Below are positions 9,151 through 16,977 of a stretch of 64,000 nt of DNA, piece by piece; positions within the stretch are counted from its first letter, which is position 1, and each line of letters starts with the position of its first letter. The stretch covers positions 1,426,001-1,490,000 of the forward strand of contig NZ_LT629741.1 in NCBI RefSeq assembly GCF_900105135.1, read 5' to 3'. Below the pieces are notes generated by a model. It saw nothing but the letters and a program-made list of their open reading frames with translations, had not been told where the DNA came from and ran no database searches. This stretch comes from Gramella sp. MAR_2010_147. GTDB lineage: Bacteria; Bacteroidota; Bacteroidia; Flavobacteriales; Flavobacteriaceae. Position numbers and translations under genes: made by a program.

Positions 9151-9819
9151 ATGAAAAGAATTTTTTTAAATGCATTTGTAATCGCAGGTCTTGGACTAGC
9201 CGTTACCGGATGTAAGAACAATAATAAAGAAGCTGATATGGCAGAAACTAAAGAAGTTGCTACTGCCGAAGCTGAATCAATGGAATTTACAGTAGACACA
9301 GCTTCTTCTGTGATCGAATGGAAAGGTGAAAAACCAACAGGAACACATACTGGTACTATTAAGGTTGCAAATGGTTCTTTCATGGCAAACGATAGTGTTG
9401 TAGAAAGCGGGACTTTCGTGATAAACATGAATTCTATTGAAGTTACAGATCTTGAAGGTGACCAGAAGTCTAATCTTGAAGCACACTTAAAAGGAACTGT
9501 TGAAGGTAAGGAAGGTGATTTCTTTAACGTTAATGAATTCCCGGAAGCTATTTTTGAAGTTACAGGAATTTCTGAAGAAGAAGGTCAGCCAATGTTACAA
9601 GGTAACCTTACGATCAAAGAAGAAACCAAAAACATTTCTTTTCCTGTAAACATTTCTAATGATGGTGAAATGATGGAAATTACCAGTGAAGAGTTTACTA
9701 TTGATCGTACAAAATGGAATGTGAACTATGGTTCAAAATCTGTTTTTGATGGTCTTGGTGACAAATTTATCAATGATGATGTTACCTTGAAGATAAACCT
9801 TAAAGCTAAAAAAGCTTAG
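9151..9819 (+). CDS. YceI-family lipoprotein
   Basis: 222 residues. Lipoprotein signal with the lipobox LAVTGC at about residues 16-21, followed by an Asn/Lys-rich linker. The mature domain (about 45-220) has the YceI beta-barrel signatures: VDTASSVIEWKGEKPTGTHTG near the start, the central MNSIEVTDLEGDQKSNLEAHLKG-like block and LTIKEETKNISFPV. YceI folds are lipocalin-like and bind isoprenoid or other amphipathic ligands in the periplasm. A strong -7 box precedes it and a hairpin terminator follows. The ligand is unknown. Confidence 0.92.
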   Translation: MKRIFLNAFVIAGLGLAVTGCKNNNKEADMAETKEVATAEAESMEFTVDTASSVIEWKGEKPTGTHTGTIKVANGSFMANDSVVESGTFVINMNSIEVTDLEGDQKSNLEAHLKGTVEGKEGDFFNVNEFPEAIFEVTGISEEEGQPMLQGNLTIKEETKNISFPVNISNDGEMMEITSEEFTIDRTKWNVNYGSKSVFDGLGDKFINDDVTLKINLKAKKA

Positions 9820-9840
9820 TTTATAATTTGAATCTAACGA

Positions 9841-9876
9841 AAAGGCTACCAGTTATGGTGGCCTTTTTTATTTTTA
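9841..9876 (+). terminator. Terminator of the yceI-like gene
   Basis: AAAGGCTACC, a 6-base loop, GGTGGCCTTTTTT then ATTTTT. It sits between two convergent genes and its A-rich left arm could serve the minus strand too. Confidence 0.85.
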
Positions 9877-10776
9877 GGTGAGATCACCCAGTGCTCGTGA
9901 AAGATTATTATAGGTAAAGTTATACCCGGCACTCTCAATTTTCTTACTACTGACTAATTGACTTGAAAGCACGATCTGCGACATTTCACCCAACAATGTT
10001 TTTAATGCGAAAGTGGGAACATTTGGCAACCAAACTGATTTTCCCATCTGGCTTGCCAGGTTTTTAGTAAGTTCTTTATTGGTAACAGGATTTGGTGCTA
10101 CTGCATTATATACTCCTGTCAGGTTATTTTTAATGGCAAAAAGAAAAATTTCTGCCAGATCATTTATATGGATCCACGATTGCCATTGTTTACCACTACC
10201 CAGAGCAGCTCCCATGTTAAGTGAAATAGGTTTTTTTATTTTCTCAAGCATCCCGCCATCCTGTGCAAGTACTAAACCTACACGAATCTTGGCAACATCT
10301 AATCCAATAGTTTCAAAATCATCTGCAGATGCTTCCCATTTTTTAACCACTTCTCCAATAAAGTTATCTGCTACTGCGGTTTCATCTTCAAAATATAATT
10401 TCTCAAGAGAACTTGGATAGATCCCTATAGCACTGGCCGAAATAAAGTTTTCAACCTCATGGGAATTTTCGCTAAGCTTTTTATGGAGTAAAGCAGCTGT
10501 TCTTGTCCTGCTTTTTATTATCGTCTTTTTGTATGAATTAGACCATGGTTCGGCTATACTGGCTCCGGCAAGATGTACCACTGTATGAACATCTTTAAAA
10601 CAGCCGCCTTCTATTACATCATTTTTCGGGTCCCAGTAAAATCCCTGATAATCATCCTGGTTTTCGATCTTGGACTTACTAGTTGTTAGGTAGTTAATTT
10701 TTATTCCCTCCTCACGGCACAAACTACAAAGTTTAGAGCCAATCAATCCTGTTGCACCTGTAATTAATACCCGCAT
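9874..10776 (-). CDS. TIGR01777-family NAD(P)-binding epimerase-like protein
   Basis: 300 residues. The N-terminal Rossmann fold shows MRVLITGATGLIGSKL; the middle contains HLAGASIAEPWS and SASAIGIYP, and the C-terminus holds a DUF1731-type segment (GEMSQIVLSSQLVSSKKIESAGY). This order defines the TIGR01777/YfcH group of extended short-chain dehydrogenases, whose substrates are mostly unknown. Single gene, convergent with yceI. The SxxxY active-site pattern is present as Ser in SASAIG and Tyr in IGIYP, so it could be catalytic. Confidence 0.9.
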   Translation of the reverse strand: MRVLITGATGLIGSKLCSLCREEGIKINYLTTSKSKIENQDDYQGFYWDPKNDVIEGGCFKDVHTVVHLAGASIAEPWSNSYKKTIIKSRTRTAALLHKKLSENSHEVENFISASAIGIYPSSLEKLYFEDETAVADNFIGEVVKKWEASADDFETIGLDVAKIRVGLVLAQDGGMLEKIKKPISLNMGAALGSGKQWQSWIHINDLAEIFLFAIKNNLTGVYNAVAPNPVTNKELTKNLASQMGKSVWLPNVPTFALKTLLGEMSQIVLSSQLVSSKKIESAGYNFTYNNLSRALGDLT

Positions 10777-10842
10777 ATTTTTTCTTGTTAAGATACATAA
10801 GACTCTGCGGGAACACCTAGTTTTACCAGAGGTTTAACGACA

Positions 10843-11523
10843 TTAATCCTTATTTTTAACAGCTCTTAACATCTCGCGTTTGCCAGGAGGCCCTGGAAGT
10901 TTTTGAACCTCAAAACCTGATGCGATCATTGCTCTTCTTACACTACCTTTTGCCGCGTAAGTAACCAAAGTCCCATTTCTTTTCAATGCCCGGTACATTA
11001 GACTGAAGATCTCCTCTGTCCATAATTCTGGTTGAACTCTTGCGCCAAAGGCATCAAAATAAATAAGATCGTAAAGTCTGGCATCATCAATCTCATCAAA
11101 TTTTTTATTCATCTTGGTCAGGTAAAAGTCATCAGAAATCATGCATTTCTTTTCCCAGTTACATTCATGTAATTTCAAAAAAATATCCTTTTTATCTTCA
11201 GCCTGAGAAGCTTCGGGATAATTCAGCATTTTTACCTCATCTGCCGGAAGAGGATATGCCTCTACTCCAGTATAGTTGATCTTTAAATTAAGTTTATCAG
11301 ACTCTAATAAGGTTAAAAAAGCATTGAGACCTGTCCCAAAGCCTATTTCCAGAATCGAGAGATCTTTAATAACATTTGTTTCCAGAAAATAATGAAGCCC
11401 CATTTTAAGAAAAACGTGCCTGGCTTCCTGAACTGCGCCATGTTTAGAATGATATTGTTCATTCCATTCTGGTAAATGTATGGTAACCGATCCATCGTCG
11501 GTTTTTATGATCTTCCTCTCCAA
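10843..11523 (-). CDS. mnmD: tRNA (5-methylaminomethyl-2-thiouridine) methyltransferase, stand-alone MnmD
   Basis: 226 residues. The SAM-binding motif LEIGFGTGLNAFLTLLES is at about 58-75, DLIYFDAFGARVQPELWTEE follows, and AAKGSVRRAMIASGFEV is near the C-terminus. These are the signatures of the MnmD half of bifunctional MnmC; here the FAD oxidase half is absent and the protein is free-standing. It methylates the wobble uridine side chain in tRNA. It sits 1 bp from the DUF4920 gene, which suggests co-transcription. How the nm5 intermediate is supplied without an MnmC oxidase domain is not visible here. Confidence 0.9.
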   Translation of the reverse strand: MERKIIKTDDGSVTIHLPEWNEQYHSKHGAVQEARHVFLKMGLHYFLETNVIKDLSILEIGFGTGLNAFLTLLESDKLNLKINYTGVEAYPLPADEVKMLNYPEASQAEDKKDIFLKLHECNWEKKCMISDDFYLTKMNKKFDEIDDARLYDLIYFDAFGARVQPELWTEEIFSLMYRALKRNGTLVTYAAKGSVRRAMIASGFEVQKLPGPPGKREMLRAVKNKD

Positions 11524-11524
11524 T

Positions 11525-12037
11525 TTATTGTTTTAAAAGCACGCCATTGGCAAGAAAGCCTGGAGTTTTTTTCGTCTGGGTTATGCTCTCGATCTCCTCA
11601 CTACTTTTACCAGCATCTTCCGCGAAATGCTTTTGATCTTCAATAGAAGTTTCTTCAATAAATGCAATGCCCTGGACGATCACTTCTTTGCTCTCGATAT
11701 CTTTTGGCACGAAGAAGCCATAATCTTTAAACTTCACCATGGGATCTTCTTCAAAATCAGGTAAATTCAGCGTCATCCAACAACCTTTCATCTTACATAC
11801 ACTGTTAACCGTGGTTCGAAATTTAGCTGAAATGGTGTCCCCGGGTTCTAACGTTTCAAACTTTAGCTTCATTTCTTCATCGCTAAGAGCATTTTCCGGT
11901 GCAATTTTCTCCCCAAAACTTTTAAACGTTTCCTGCGTTTTCTGTACCTCAGTGAAAACTTCTTCTCTGCTCGAATCAGCATCTTTACAAGAGGCAATAC
12001 CGAAGAAAATTATTACAATTAGAATATTATATCTCAT
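11525..12037 (-). CDS. DUF4920 lipoprotein
   Basis: 170 residues. A short lipoprotein signal (MRYNILIVIIFFGIASC) precedes a DUF4920 domain with the characteristic VCKMKGCWMTL, DYGFFVPKDIE and KHFAEDAGKSSEEIESI blocks, ending in a GVLL strand. DUF4920 proteins are common in Bacteroidetes. The two cysteines of CKMKGCW look like a possible metal or redox site, but the function is not established. Likely co-transcribed with mnmD. Confidence 0.85.
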   Translation of the reverse strand: MRYNILIVIIFFGIASCKDADSSREEVFTEVQKTQETFKSFGEKIAPENALSDEEMKLKFETLEPGDTISAKFRTTVNSVCKMKGCWMTLNLPDFEEDPMVKFKDYGFFVPKDIESKEVIVQGIAFIEETSIEDQKHFAEDAGKSSEEIESITQTKKTPGFLANGVLLKQ

Positions 12038-12067
12038 ATTTCACGTGTATTATAAGGCCTAAAGCCC

Positions 12068-12075
12068 CAAATTTA
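12068..12075 (-). promoter_or_regulatory. -7 element TAAATTTG before the DUF4920-mnmD unit
   Basis: Reads TAAATTTG on the minus strand, 31 bp before the ATG at 12037. No clear -33 TTG. Confidence 0.5.
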
Positions 12076-12088
12076 CCAAAACTTTAGA

Positions 12089-12119
12089 TTTTGATTCTGC
12101 TTTTAATTAGGTAAATTTG
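12089..12119 (+). promoter_or_regulatory. Promoter of ilvE, both elements
   Basis: TTTTG at 12089-12093 and TAAATTTG at 12112-12119, separated by 18 bp, match the Bacteroidetes -33/-7 pair. The ATG follows 18 bp after the -7 box. Confidence 0.75.
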
Positions 12120-12137
12120 TAAACTTATCACATAAAT

Positions 12138-13205
12138 ATGAAAAATCTAACATCAATGATAGACATCCAAAGAGCTCCCAAATCTAAACTAAGTGAAACT
12201 AATTTTGACAATCTGGTTTTCGGGCGCGTCTTTTCAGATCATATGATGGAGTGCGACTATAAAAATGATAAATGGCAAACACCCGTTATTAAGCCATACG
12301 GGCCACTTTCGTTAGATCCTTCTGCACGGGTTTTTCATTATGGACAGGCAGTATTTGAAGGTATGAAGGCGTATAAGGATGATAATGATAAAATCTGGCT
12401 TTTTAGACCTGATCAAAATTTTGAACGAATCAATAAATCCAGTAAGCGTCTTGCAATTCCCGAATTTCCAAAAGAGTATTTTTTCGAAGCTCTGGAAGAA
12501 TTATTAAAAATTGATAAGGATTGGATCAAAAAAGGTTTTGGAAACAGTCTTTACCTAAGACCGTTTGTTATTGCTACAGAGGCCGGTGTATCTGCATCTG
12601 CAGCAAATGAGTATAAGTTCATGATCATTTGTTCTCCTGCACAGGCATATTATAGTGGTGAAGTGAGAGTTAAGTTTTCAGAAAAATTTAGCCGTGCAGC
12701 AGACGGTGGTGTAGGTTTTGCCAAAGCAGCAGGTAACTACGGTGCACAATTTTACCCAACAAATCTTGCTAAAGAAGAAGGTTTCCAGCAGATCATCTGG
12801 ACAGATGCGAATACCCACGATTATTTAGAGGAAGCTGGAACAATGAATATCTTTTTTAGGATTGGAGATAAACTTGTAACTGCTCCTACCAATGATAGAA
12901 TTCTTGACGGTGTAACAAGAAAGAGTGTTTTAACACTGGCTGAGGAGTATAATATAGATACCGAAGTTAGAAGGGTTAGCGTTAAAGAAATTGTTGAAGC
13001 GGCAGAAAAAGGTGAGCTAAAAGAAATGTTTGGTTCTGGAACAGCGACAGTAATAAATCCTATTGTTGGATTTGGTTATAAAGAACAAAAATTTGAGCTC
13101 CCTAAACTGGAAGATTCTTATGCAAAATTCTTTAAAGATAAATTAATGAAGATCCAGTATAATGAAGCTGAAGACAAATTTGGCTGGAGGTACGAGGTAA
13201 AATAA
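12138..13205 (+). CDS. ilvE: Branched-chain amino acid aminotransferase
   Basis: 355 residues, the size of the larger (BCAT-type) enzymes. PLP-enzyme fold IV features: YGQAVFEGMKAYK near residue 75, AAGNYGAQFYPTNLAKEEGFQQIIW around the PLP lysine (K in TNLAKEEG), EEAGTMNIFFRIG, and a GTATVINPI motif for the phosphate. It makes or degrades leucine, isoleucine and valine with 2-oxoglutarate. A complete -33/-7 promoter precedes it and a terminator follows. It lies 13 kb from icmF, which handles isobutyryl-CoA from valine, but the genes are not linked in one operon. Confidence 0.95.
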   Translation: MKNLTSMIDIQRAPKSKLSETNFDNLVFGRVFSDHMMECDYKNDKWQTPVIKPYGPLSLDPSARVFHYGQAVFEGMKAYKDDNDKIWLFRPDQNFERINKSSKRLAIPEFPKEYFFEALEELLKIDKDWIKKGFGNSLYLRPFVIATEAGVSASAANEYKFMIICSPAQAYYSGEVRVKFSEKFSRAADGGVGFAKAAGNYGAQFYPTNLAKEEGFQQIIWTDANTHDYLEEAGTMNIFFRIGDKLVTAPTNDRILDGVTRKSVLTLAEEYNIDTEVRRVSVKEIVEAAEKGELKEMFGSGTATVINPIVGFGYKEQKFELPKLEDSYAKFFKDKLMKIQYNEAEDKFGWRYEVK

Positions 13206-13224
13206 TCTTCGAATAAATAAAGTG

Positions 13225-13257
13225 AAAATCCTGGTCTCTGATCAGGATTTTTATTTT
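13225..13257 (+). terminator. Terminator of ilvE
   Basis: AAAATCCTG and CAGGATTTT pair around a 9-base loop, followed by TTATTTTT. The right arm ends at the stop codon of the convergent lipoprotein gene. Confidence 0.85.
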
Positions 13258-14270
13258 TCAGGAGGAAATATTATAGGTAATCTATAAATTCTGTCATTCT
13301 CTTTCTTAGCTGAAGGGTTTGCTCTTTTAAAAACAAGATAACCACGTTCATCATCAAGAGATTCAAATTCGATTTTTCCCGAAAAATCAACAAAATCTTC
13401 AGTCATCCATTTTCCTTCTGCTTTGATATAAGATTCCGCCAGCGTATTATAATCCTTATCCTGAATTTCTATGGGCGCATTTGCTTCAAAAAACCAATAA
13501 CCTCTTGCCTTTCCTTTAGTTGTAAGGGGTGAAGTAACATCCATATTTGGTAAGGGCTTTTCAATTTTGATCAAATCTGAAATCGGTTTTTGATAATTGG
13601 ACTGGAATTGAAAGAATTCTAAAATATTGATCATCCTGGACTTTATGTCTGTCTCCACTTTTCCATAATATTTAATTTTATCCTCCCCCATGGGATCACA
13701 ATTCTCTAAATCCTTTTGATTTCCCGCTTTATCCACACATTTCGCTTCGAAGTTCTGAATGGGAAAATGGACAAAGACACCACCGTATTCCTTCCAATTC
13801 TCAGGTGGGTCTTTAAATCTCAAGAAATAAGCCCAGGATTCTCCAGATTCTAAAACATAGGCTTTACTATTATCCAACTTCAAATCTGAGCTTAAATTGA
13901 CAGTTTCGCTTGTATTTTCAAAAGATATATGACCTCCGTTTGGGGCATCCACGCCAAAGCCTTGAGGTAAGACTGCTATATAGGCGTTTTCAGGATCTTC
14001 ATGTATAGCAAATGGTGGATTAAAATTATTATTTTTTAAATAGAGATTAATAACTGGTGATTTACCGGGAAGTTCTGATTCCAGTAGAATAAACTCTTTG
14101 GGAAATTTTAAAGAAAATCCCCATTCTTCATTATTATAGGTTTCAATTGAACCTGATGGAGCATCTGAAGATTCTTTATTATCTGAATTATCAGTTTCAG
14201 CTTCTTTACTCGTATTATTCTTGCAGGAAATACAACTTAAGACGATTAAGAATATGATAAAGTATCGCAT
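13251..14270 (-). CDS. Lipoprotein with C-terminal Gmad2-like immunoglobulin domain
   Basis: 339 residues from the ATG at 14270. The frame is open 11 codons further, but only this start places a lipoprotein signal (MRYFIIFLIVLSCISC) at the N-terminus. A Ser/Asp/Glu-rich linker leads to an unrecognised domain (about 45-230). The last 90 residues look like Gmad2: DVTSPLTTKGKARGYWFFEA, a GKWMTEDFVDF block, and GYLVFKRANPS ending in a PIIF strand. Gmad2 occurs in spore-germination and many other surface proteins. Role unknown; likely outer-membrane or periplasmic. It stands alone, convergent with ilvE. Confidence 0.75.
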   Translation of the reverse strand: MRYFIIFLIVLSCISCKNNTSKEAETDNSDNKESSDAPSGSIETYNNEEWGFSLKFPKEFILLESELPGKSPVINLYLKNNNFNPPFAIHEDPENAYIAVLPQGFGVDAPNGGHISFENTSETVNLSSDLKLDNSKAYVLESGESWAYFLRFKDPPENWKEYGGVFVHFPIQNFEAKCVDKAGNQKDLENCDPMGEDKIKYYGKVETDIKSRMINILEFFQFQSNYQKPISDLIKIEKPLPNMDVTSPLTTKGKARGYWFFEANAPIEIQDKDYNTLAESYIKAEGKWMTEDFVDFSGKIEFESLDDERGYLVFKRANPSAKKENDRIYRLPIIFPPEK

Positions 14271-14328
14271 CTTTTTTATTCTTAAGTTAAAAAAATGAGT
14301 CAAGTATTATTTTAAAATAATCTAAAAA

Positions 14329-14715
14329 TTATTGATTCAATATTTTAGAGATATTGGGTTTGAAATAATTTGGGCCTTTTAGCACTTTCCCATCTTCCCT
14401 ATAAATTGGTTTTCCATCAGCACCCAGTTTGCTCATATTACTGGATTGAATTTCTTCAAAAATCTCTTCAATTTTATACTGCATCCCATGCTCTATAATC
14501 GTTCCACATAAAATATACAACATATCTCCCAGGGCATCTGCCACTTCTGCTAGATCATCATTATTAGCCGCATCCAAATATTCCTCATTTTCTTCCTTCA
14601 TTAAATTAAAACGAAGCAGATTTTTAGCTTCTCCAAGACTCGCAACAGGCTTTTCTTCTATACCCAGTCCAAATGCCGAATGAAACTCTTTTACGGCAGC
14701 AATTCTTTTCTTCAT
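14329..14715 (-). CDS. MazG-like nucleotide pyrophosphohydrolase
   Basis: 128 residues, all helical. The metal-binding pattern of all-alpha NTP pyrophosphatases is visible: KEENEEYLDAA (E-x-x-E) and LAEVADALGDMLYI (E-x-x-D). The C-terminal GADGKPIYREDGKVLKGPNYF tail is typical of the phosphoribosyl-ATP-pyrophosphohydrolase-like group found in phages and Bacteroidetes. It should hydrolyse an NTP, possibly a damaged or non-canonical one, to NMP and pyrophosphate. Divergent from the small membrane-protein gene. Confidence 0.82.
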   Translation of the reverse strand: MKKRIAAVKEFHSAFGLGIEEKPVASLGEAKNLLRFNLMKEENEEYLDAANNDDLAEVADALGDMLYILCGTIIEHGMQYKIEEIFEEIQSSNMSKLGADGKPIYREDGKVLKGPNYFKPNISKILNQ

Positions 14716-14716
14716 A

Positions 14717-14745
14717 TTGATTCAAGCTTTAAAAAGTTAACTTTG
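14717..14745 (+). promoter_or_regulatory. Promoter of the 62-residue membrane protein gene
   Basis: TTG at 14717-14719 and TAACTTTG at 14738-14745 with an 18 bp spacer; the ATG is 16 bp further. It overlaps the start region of the divergent MazG-like gene. Confidence 0.75.
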
Positions 14746-14761
14746 CATAAAAATAACCAAA

Positions 14762-14950
14762 ATGTTTTCTACCGGACAACTAATATTCGCAGGTCTATTC
14801 CTTGTTTCTTTTATAATTGTCATGTTCTTTAGTTATAGAAAAGATAAAAGCCTGCATAAAAAATACTACAAAGGGAGCCTTTATGTACTGGCAGGCTTTA
14901 TAATATTTATACTGCTTCTTTTTTTCATTAAAACCAAGCTGAATCATTAG
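14762..14950 (+). CDS. Small two-helix membrane protein
   Basis: 62 residues. Two hydrophobic helices (about 4-22 and 38-56) are joined by a basic loop FSYRKDKSLHKKYYKGS, so both termini probably face the periplasm and the loop faces the cytoplasm. No family was recognised with certainty; short proteins of this shape are widespread in Flavobacteriia. A near-consensus promoter 16 bp upstream supports the gene and its start. Confidence 0.75.
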   Translation: MFSTGQLIFAGLFLVSFIIVMFFSYRKDKSLHKKYYKGSLYVLAGFIIFILLLFFIKTKLNH

Positions 14951-15020
14951 TTCTATAGGAATTAACTTACGCATGATTTCTTAATTTAATTATATTAGCA
15001 TTACCTAATTACAACCAGAC

Positions 15021-16076
15021 ATGAAAATCTTTAAGTATCTCTTATTTCTAAGCCTAATTTTTATAATTGGCGCCTCAATATACATTGCAACTAAAGATGG
15101 TAAATTTCAGGTGGAGCGAACTTTAATGATGGAAGCACCCCGGGAGATAATATTTAATGAAGTTAATGATTTTACTACCTGGAAAAATTGGGAACCATGG
15201 TCACAGGAAACAGACGACATGATTATAAATTATGGCGAAAAAACAACTGGCGAAGGTGCTTCCTATTCATGGCAAAGTGAAAAGATGGGAGATGGGAAAA
15301 TGAGAACCATCAATGCTAAACCTCATAGCAGCCTGCAACAGGAACTCACTTTTATCACTCCATTTGGTGAATCTACCAGCGAAGTCTACTGGGAGTTTGA
15401 ACCACAAGGTGACAGCACACTTGTAAAATGGGGAATGATGGGTGAGCAAACTTTTATGGAAAAAGCTGCATTCATTTTTCAAGATGAAAGCCTGGCTGAA
15501 ATGATGCAACCAATGTTCAGCAAAGGACTAAATAATCTTCAGGAAGAGATCACTGTTAAAATGAACAGCTACACTATTAATATTGATGGCATAACACAAC
15601 ATGGCGGAGGCTATTATATGTATATCACTACTGCCAGCAAAATAAGTCAGGTAAGCGACCGAATGGAAAAAATGGTTACTGAGGTTGGCAATTTTATGGC
15701 TACAAACAATATTGAACAGGTGGGAAAACCATTCATTTTATATAATGAATGGAATGAAGACCAGGGTACTGCAATCTATTCAGCTGCTTATTTCACACCT
15801 AGCGAAGTGGTTACCACAACTGAAAGCAGTATCTTAAATGGATTCATGCCTAATCAAAGAACCTTAAAAACTACTCTTAAAGGAGATTATAAGAATCTTA
15901 AAGAAGCATGGGATTCTTCTTATGCCTATCTTCAGAAGAATGGTTTAAAGGCTGCTGAAAATGCCAAAGCCTTTGAAGTGTACATAACAGGCCCAAAGGA
16001 CAATGCAAATCCCGCAGAATGGATTACCAATATATATATCCCTCTGGAACAGGTAATTGAAAATCGAAATGATTAA
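15021..16076 (+). CDS. Membrane-anchored SRPBCC/polyketide-cyclase-like protein with GyrI-like C-terminus
   Basis: 351 residues. An uncleaved-looking N-terminal helix (about 4-22) is followed by an SRPBCC domain (about 30-170: VERTLMMEAPREIIFNEVND, FTTWKNWEPWS) and a second domain (about 180-345) resembling GyrI/effector-binding proteins (PFILYNEWNEDQGTAIYSAA, VYITGPKDNANPAEWITNIYIPL). Both folds bind small hydrophobic molecules. The pair probably acts as a ligand-binding protein facing the periplasm; no ligand is known. Its end overlaps crcB by 8 bp. Confidence 0.78.
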   Translation: MKIFKYLLFLSLIFIIGASIYIATKDGKFQVERTLMMEAPREIIFNEVNDFTTWKNWEPWSQETDDMIINYGEKTTGEGASYSWQSEKMGDGKMRTINAKPHSSLQQELTFITPFGESTSEVYWEFEPQGDSTLVKWGMMGEQTFMEKAAFIFQDESLAEMMQPMFSKGLNNLQEEITVKMNSYTINIDGITQHGGGYYMYITTASKISQVSDRMEKMVTEVGNFMATNNIEQVGKPFILYNEWNEDQGTAIYSAAYFTPSEVVTTTESSILNGFMPNQRTLKTTLKGDYKNLKEAWDSSYAYLQKNGLKAAENAKAFEVYITGPKDNANPAEWITNIYIPLEQVIENRND

Positions 16077-16440
16077 AAATCTTCTTCTTGTATTTATTGG
16101 AGGTGGATTAGGCAGCAGTTTAAGATATATCTTAAGTAAATATCTAAATGCCTCGTCACTTATACCCTACGGCACCTTTCTGGTAAATATAGTTGGAAGT
16201 TTATTACTCGGTATAATTTTGGGTTGGGCTTTAAAGTCCAACACACTTAACAACCCTCTTAACCTCCTGCTAGGCATTGGTTTTTGCGGGGGCTTCACTA
16301 CATTCTCTACATTCTCTTTCGAGAATTATTCCTTAATTAAATCTGGAGATTATTTAAGTTTTTCCATTTACTTTTTTGGAAGTATTATTTTGGGAATTCT
16401 GGCAGTTCTTGCCGGAATTTTAATTTCAAAGCTCTTCTAG
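16069..16440 (+). CDS. crcB: Fluoride ion transporter CrcB/Fluc
   Basis: 123 residues from the ATG at 16069; an in-frame TTG at 16057 is a weaker alternative. Four membrane helices and the Fluc signatures GGGLGSSLRY, GTFLVNIVGSLLLG and GFCGGFTTFSTFSFE are present, the last lining the fluoride pore. Fluc works as a dual-topology dimer that lets fluoride leave the cell. The start lies inside the 3' end of the SRPBCC gene (8 bp overlap), implying coupling. No fluoride riboswitch was recognised upstream of the pair. A strong terminator follows. Confidence 0.93.
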   Translation: MIKNLLLVFIGGGLGSSLRYILSKYLNASSLIPYGTFLVNIVGSLLLGIILGWALKSNTLNNPLNLLLGIGFCGGFTTFSTFSFENYSLIKSGDYLSFSIYFFGSIILGILAVLAGILISKLF

Positions 16441-16485
16441 CCGACAAATTACAATACTAAATTCTTAAAAATTTATATTTTGAAT

Positions 16486-16520
16486 AAACACCCCTAAAAT
16501 AATAGGGGTGTTTATTTTTT
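16486..16520 (+). terminator. Terminator of the SRPBCC-crcB unit
   Basis: AAACACCCCTA and TAGGGGTGTTT form a perfect 11 bp stem around a 6-base loop, followed by ATTTTTT. Confidence 0.92.
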
Positions 16521-16578
16521 ATTTCATAAAAATCACCCTAGCCCCCTTTCGAAATACAGGTTAACTCATTCATTTTAT

Positions 16579-16586
16579 TAAATTTG
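16579..16586 (+). promoter_or_regulatory. -7 element TAAATTTG before the PII gene
   Basis: Exact TAnnTTTG match, 21 bp before the chosen PII start. No -33 TTG seen, which would fit a promoter needing an activator. Confidence 0.6.
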
Positions 16587-16607
16587 ATCACTTATCAATA
16601 CTTAATT

Positions 16608-16946
16608 ATGAAAAAAATTGAAGCAATCATTCGAAAATCAGAATTCGATGAAACCAAAGAAGCCCTTCATGCCATAGGGGTCACCTTTTTTAGTTATTGG
16701 GATGTAACTGGAGTGGGTAATGAGAAAGTAGGTCATGTTTATCGTGGTGTTAGTTATAGCACTGCAGATATTCAACGTAGATACCTGTCTATAGTTGTCA
16801 CCGATTCTTTCGTAGAAAAAACCATAGATACGCTGCTAAAAACTGCTTATACCGGCAAAGTTGGTGACGGAAAGATCTTTGTCTTACCGGTAGAGGAAGC
16901 TTACCGTATTAGAACCAAAGAAAAAGGTGGGGAATCCCTTGAATAA
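16608..16946 (+). CDS. PII-family nitrogen regulator (GlnK-like)
   Basis: 112 residues from the ATG at 16608; the upstream in-frame start at 16584 lies within the -7 box and is rejected. The fold is PII: MKKIEAIIRKSEFDET, a B-loop TGKVGDGKIFV and a C-loop RIRTKEKG. The T-loop GNEKVGHVYRGVSYSTADIQ keeps a tyrosine (Y50) where GlnK is uridylylated, but the loop looks one residue shorter than in E. coli and has E at the usual glutamine 39. It should sense 2-oxoglutarate and ATP/ADP and block the ammonium channel encoded 31 bp downstream. Confidence 0.93.
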   Translation: MKKIEAIIRKSEFDETKEALHAIGVTFFSYWDVTGVGNEKVGHVYRGVSYSTADIQRRYLSIVVTDSFVEKTIDTLLKTAYTGKVGDGKIFVLPVEEAYRIRTKEKGGESLE

Positions 16947-16977
16947 ATAATTAAAGAATACTAACGATTAAGAAATT

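Noticed and set aside
16021..16100. Fluoride riboswitch for crcB
   Set aside because: crcB starts inside the preceding gene and no conserved riboswitch fold was recognised before the operon.
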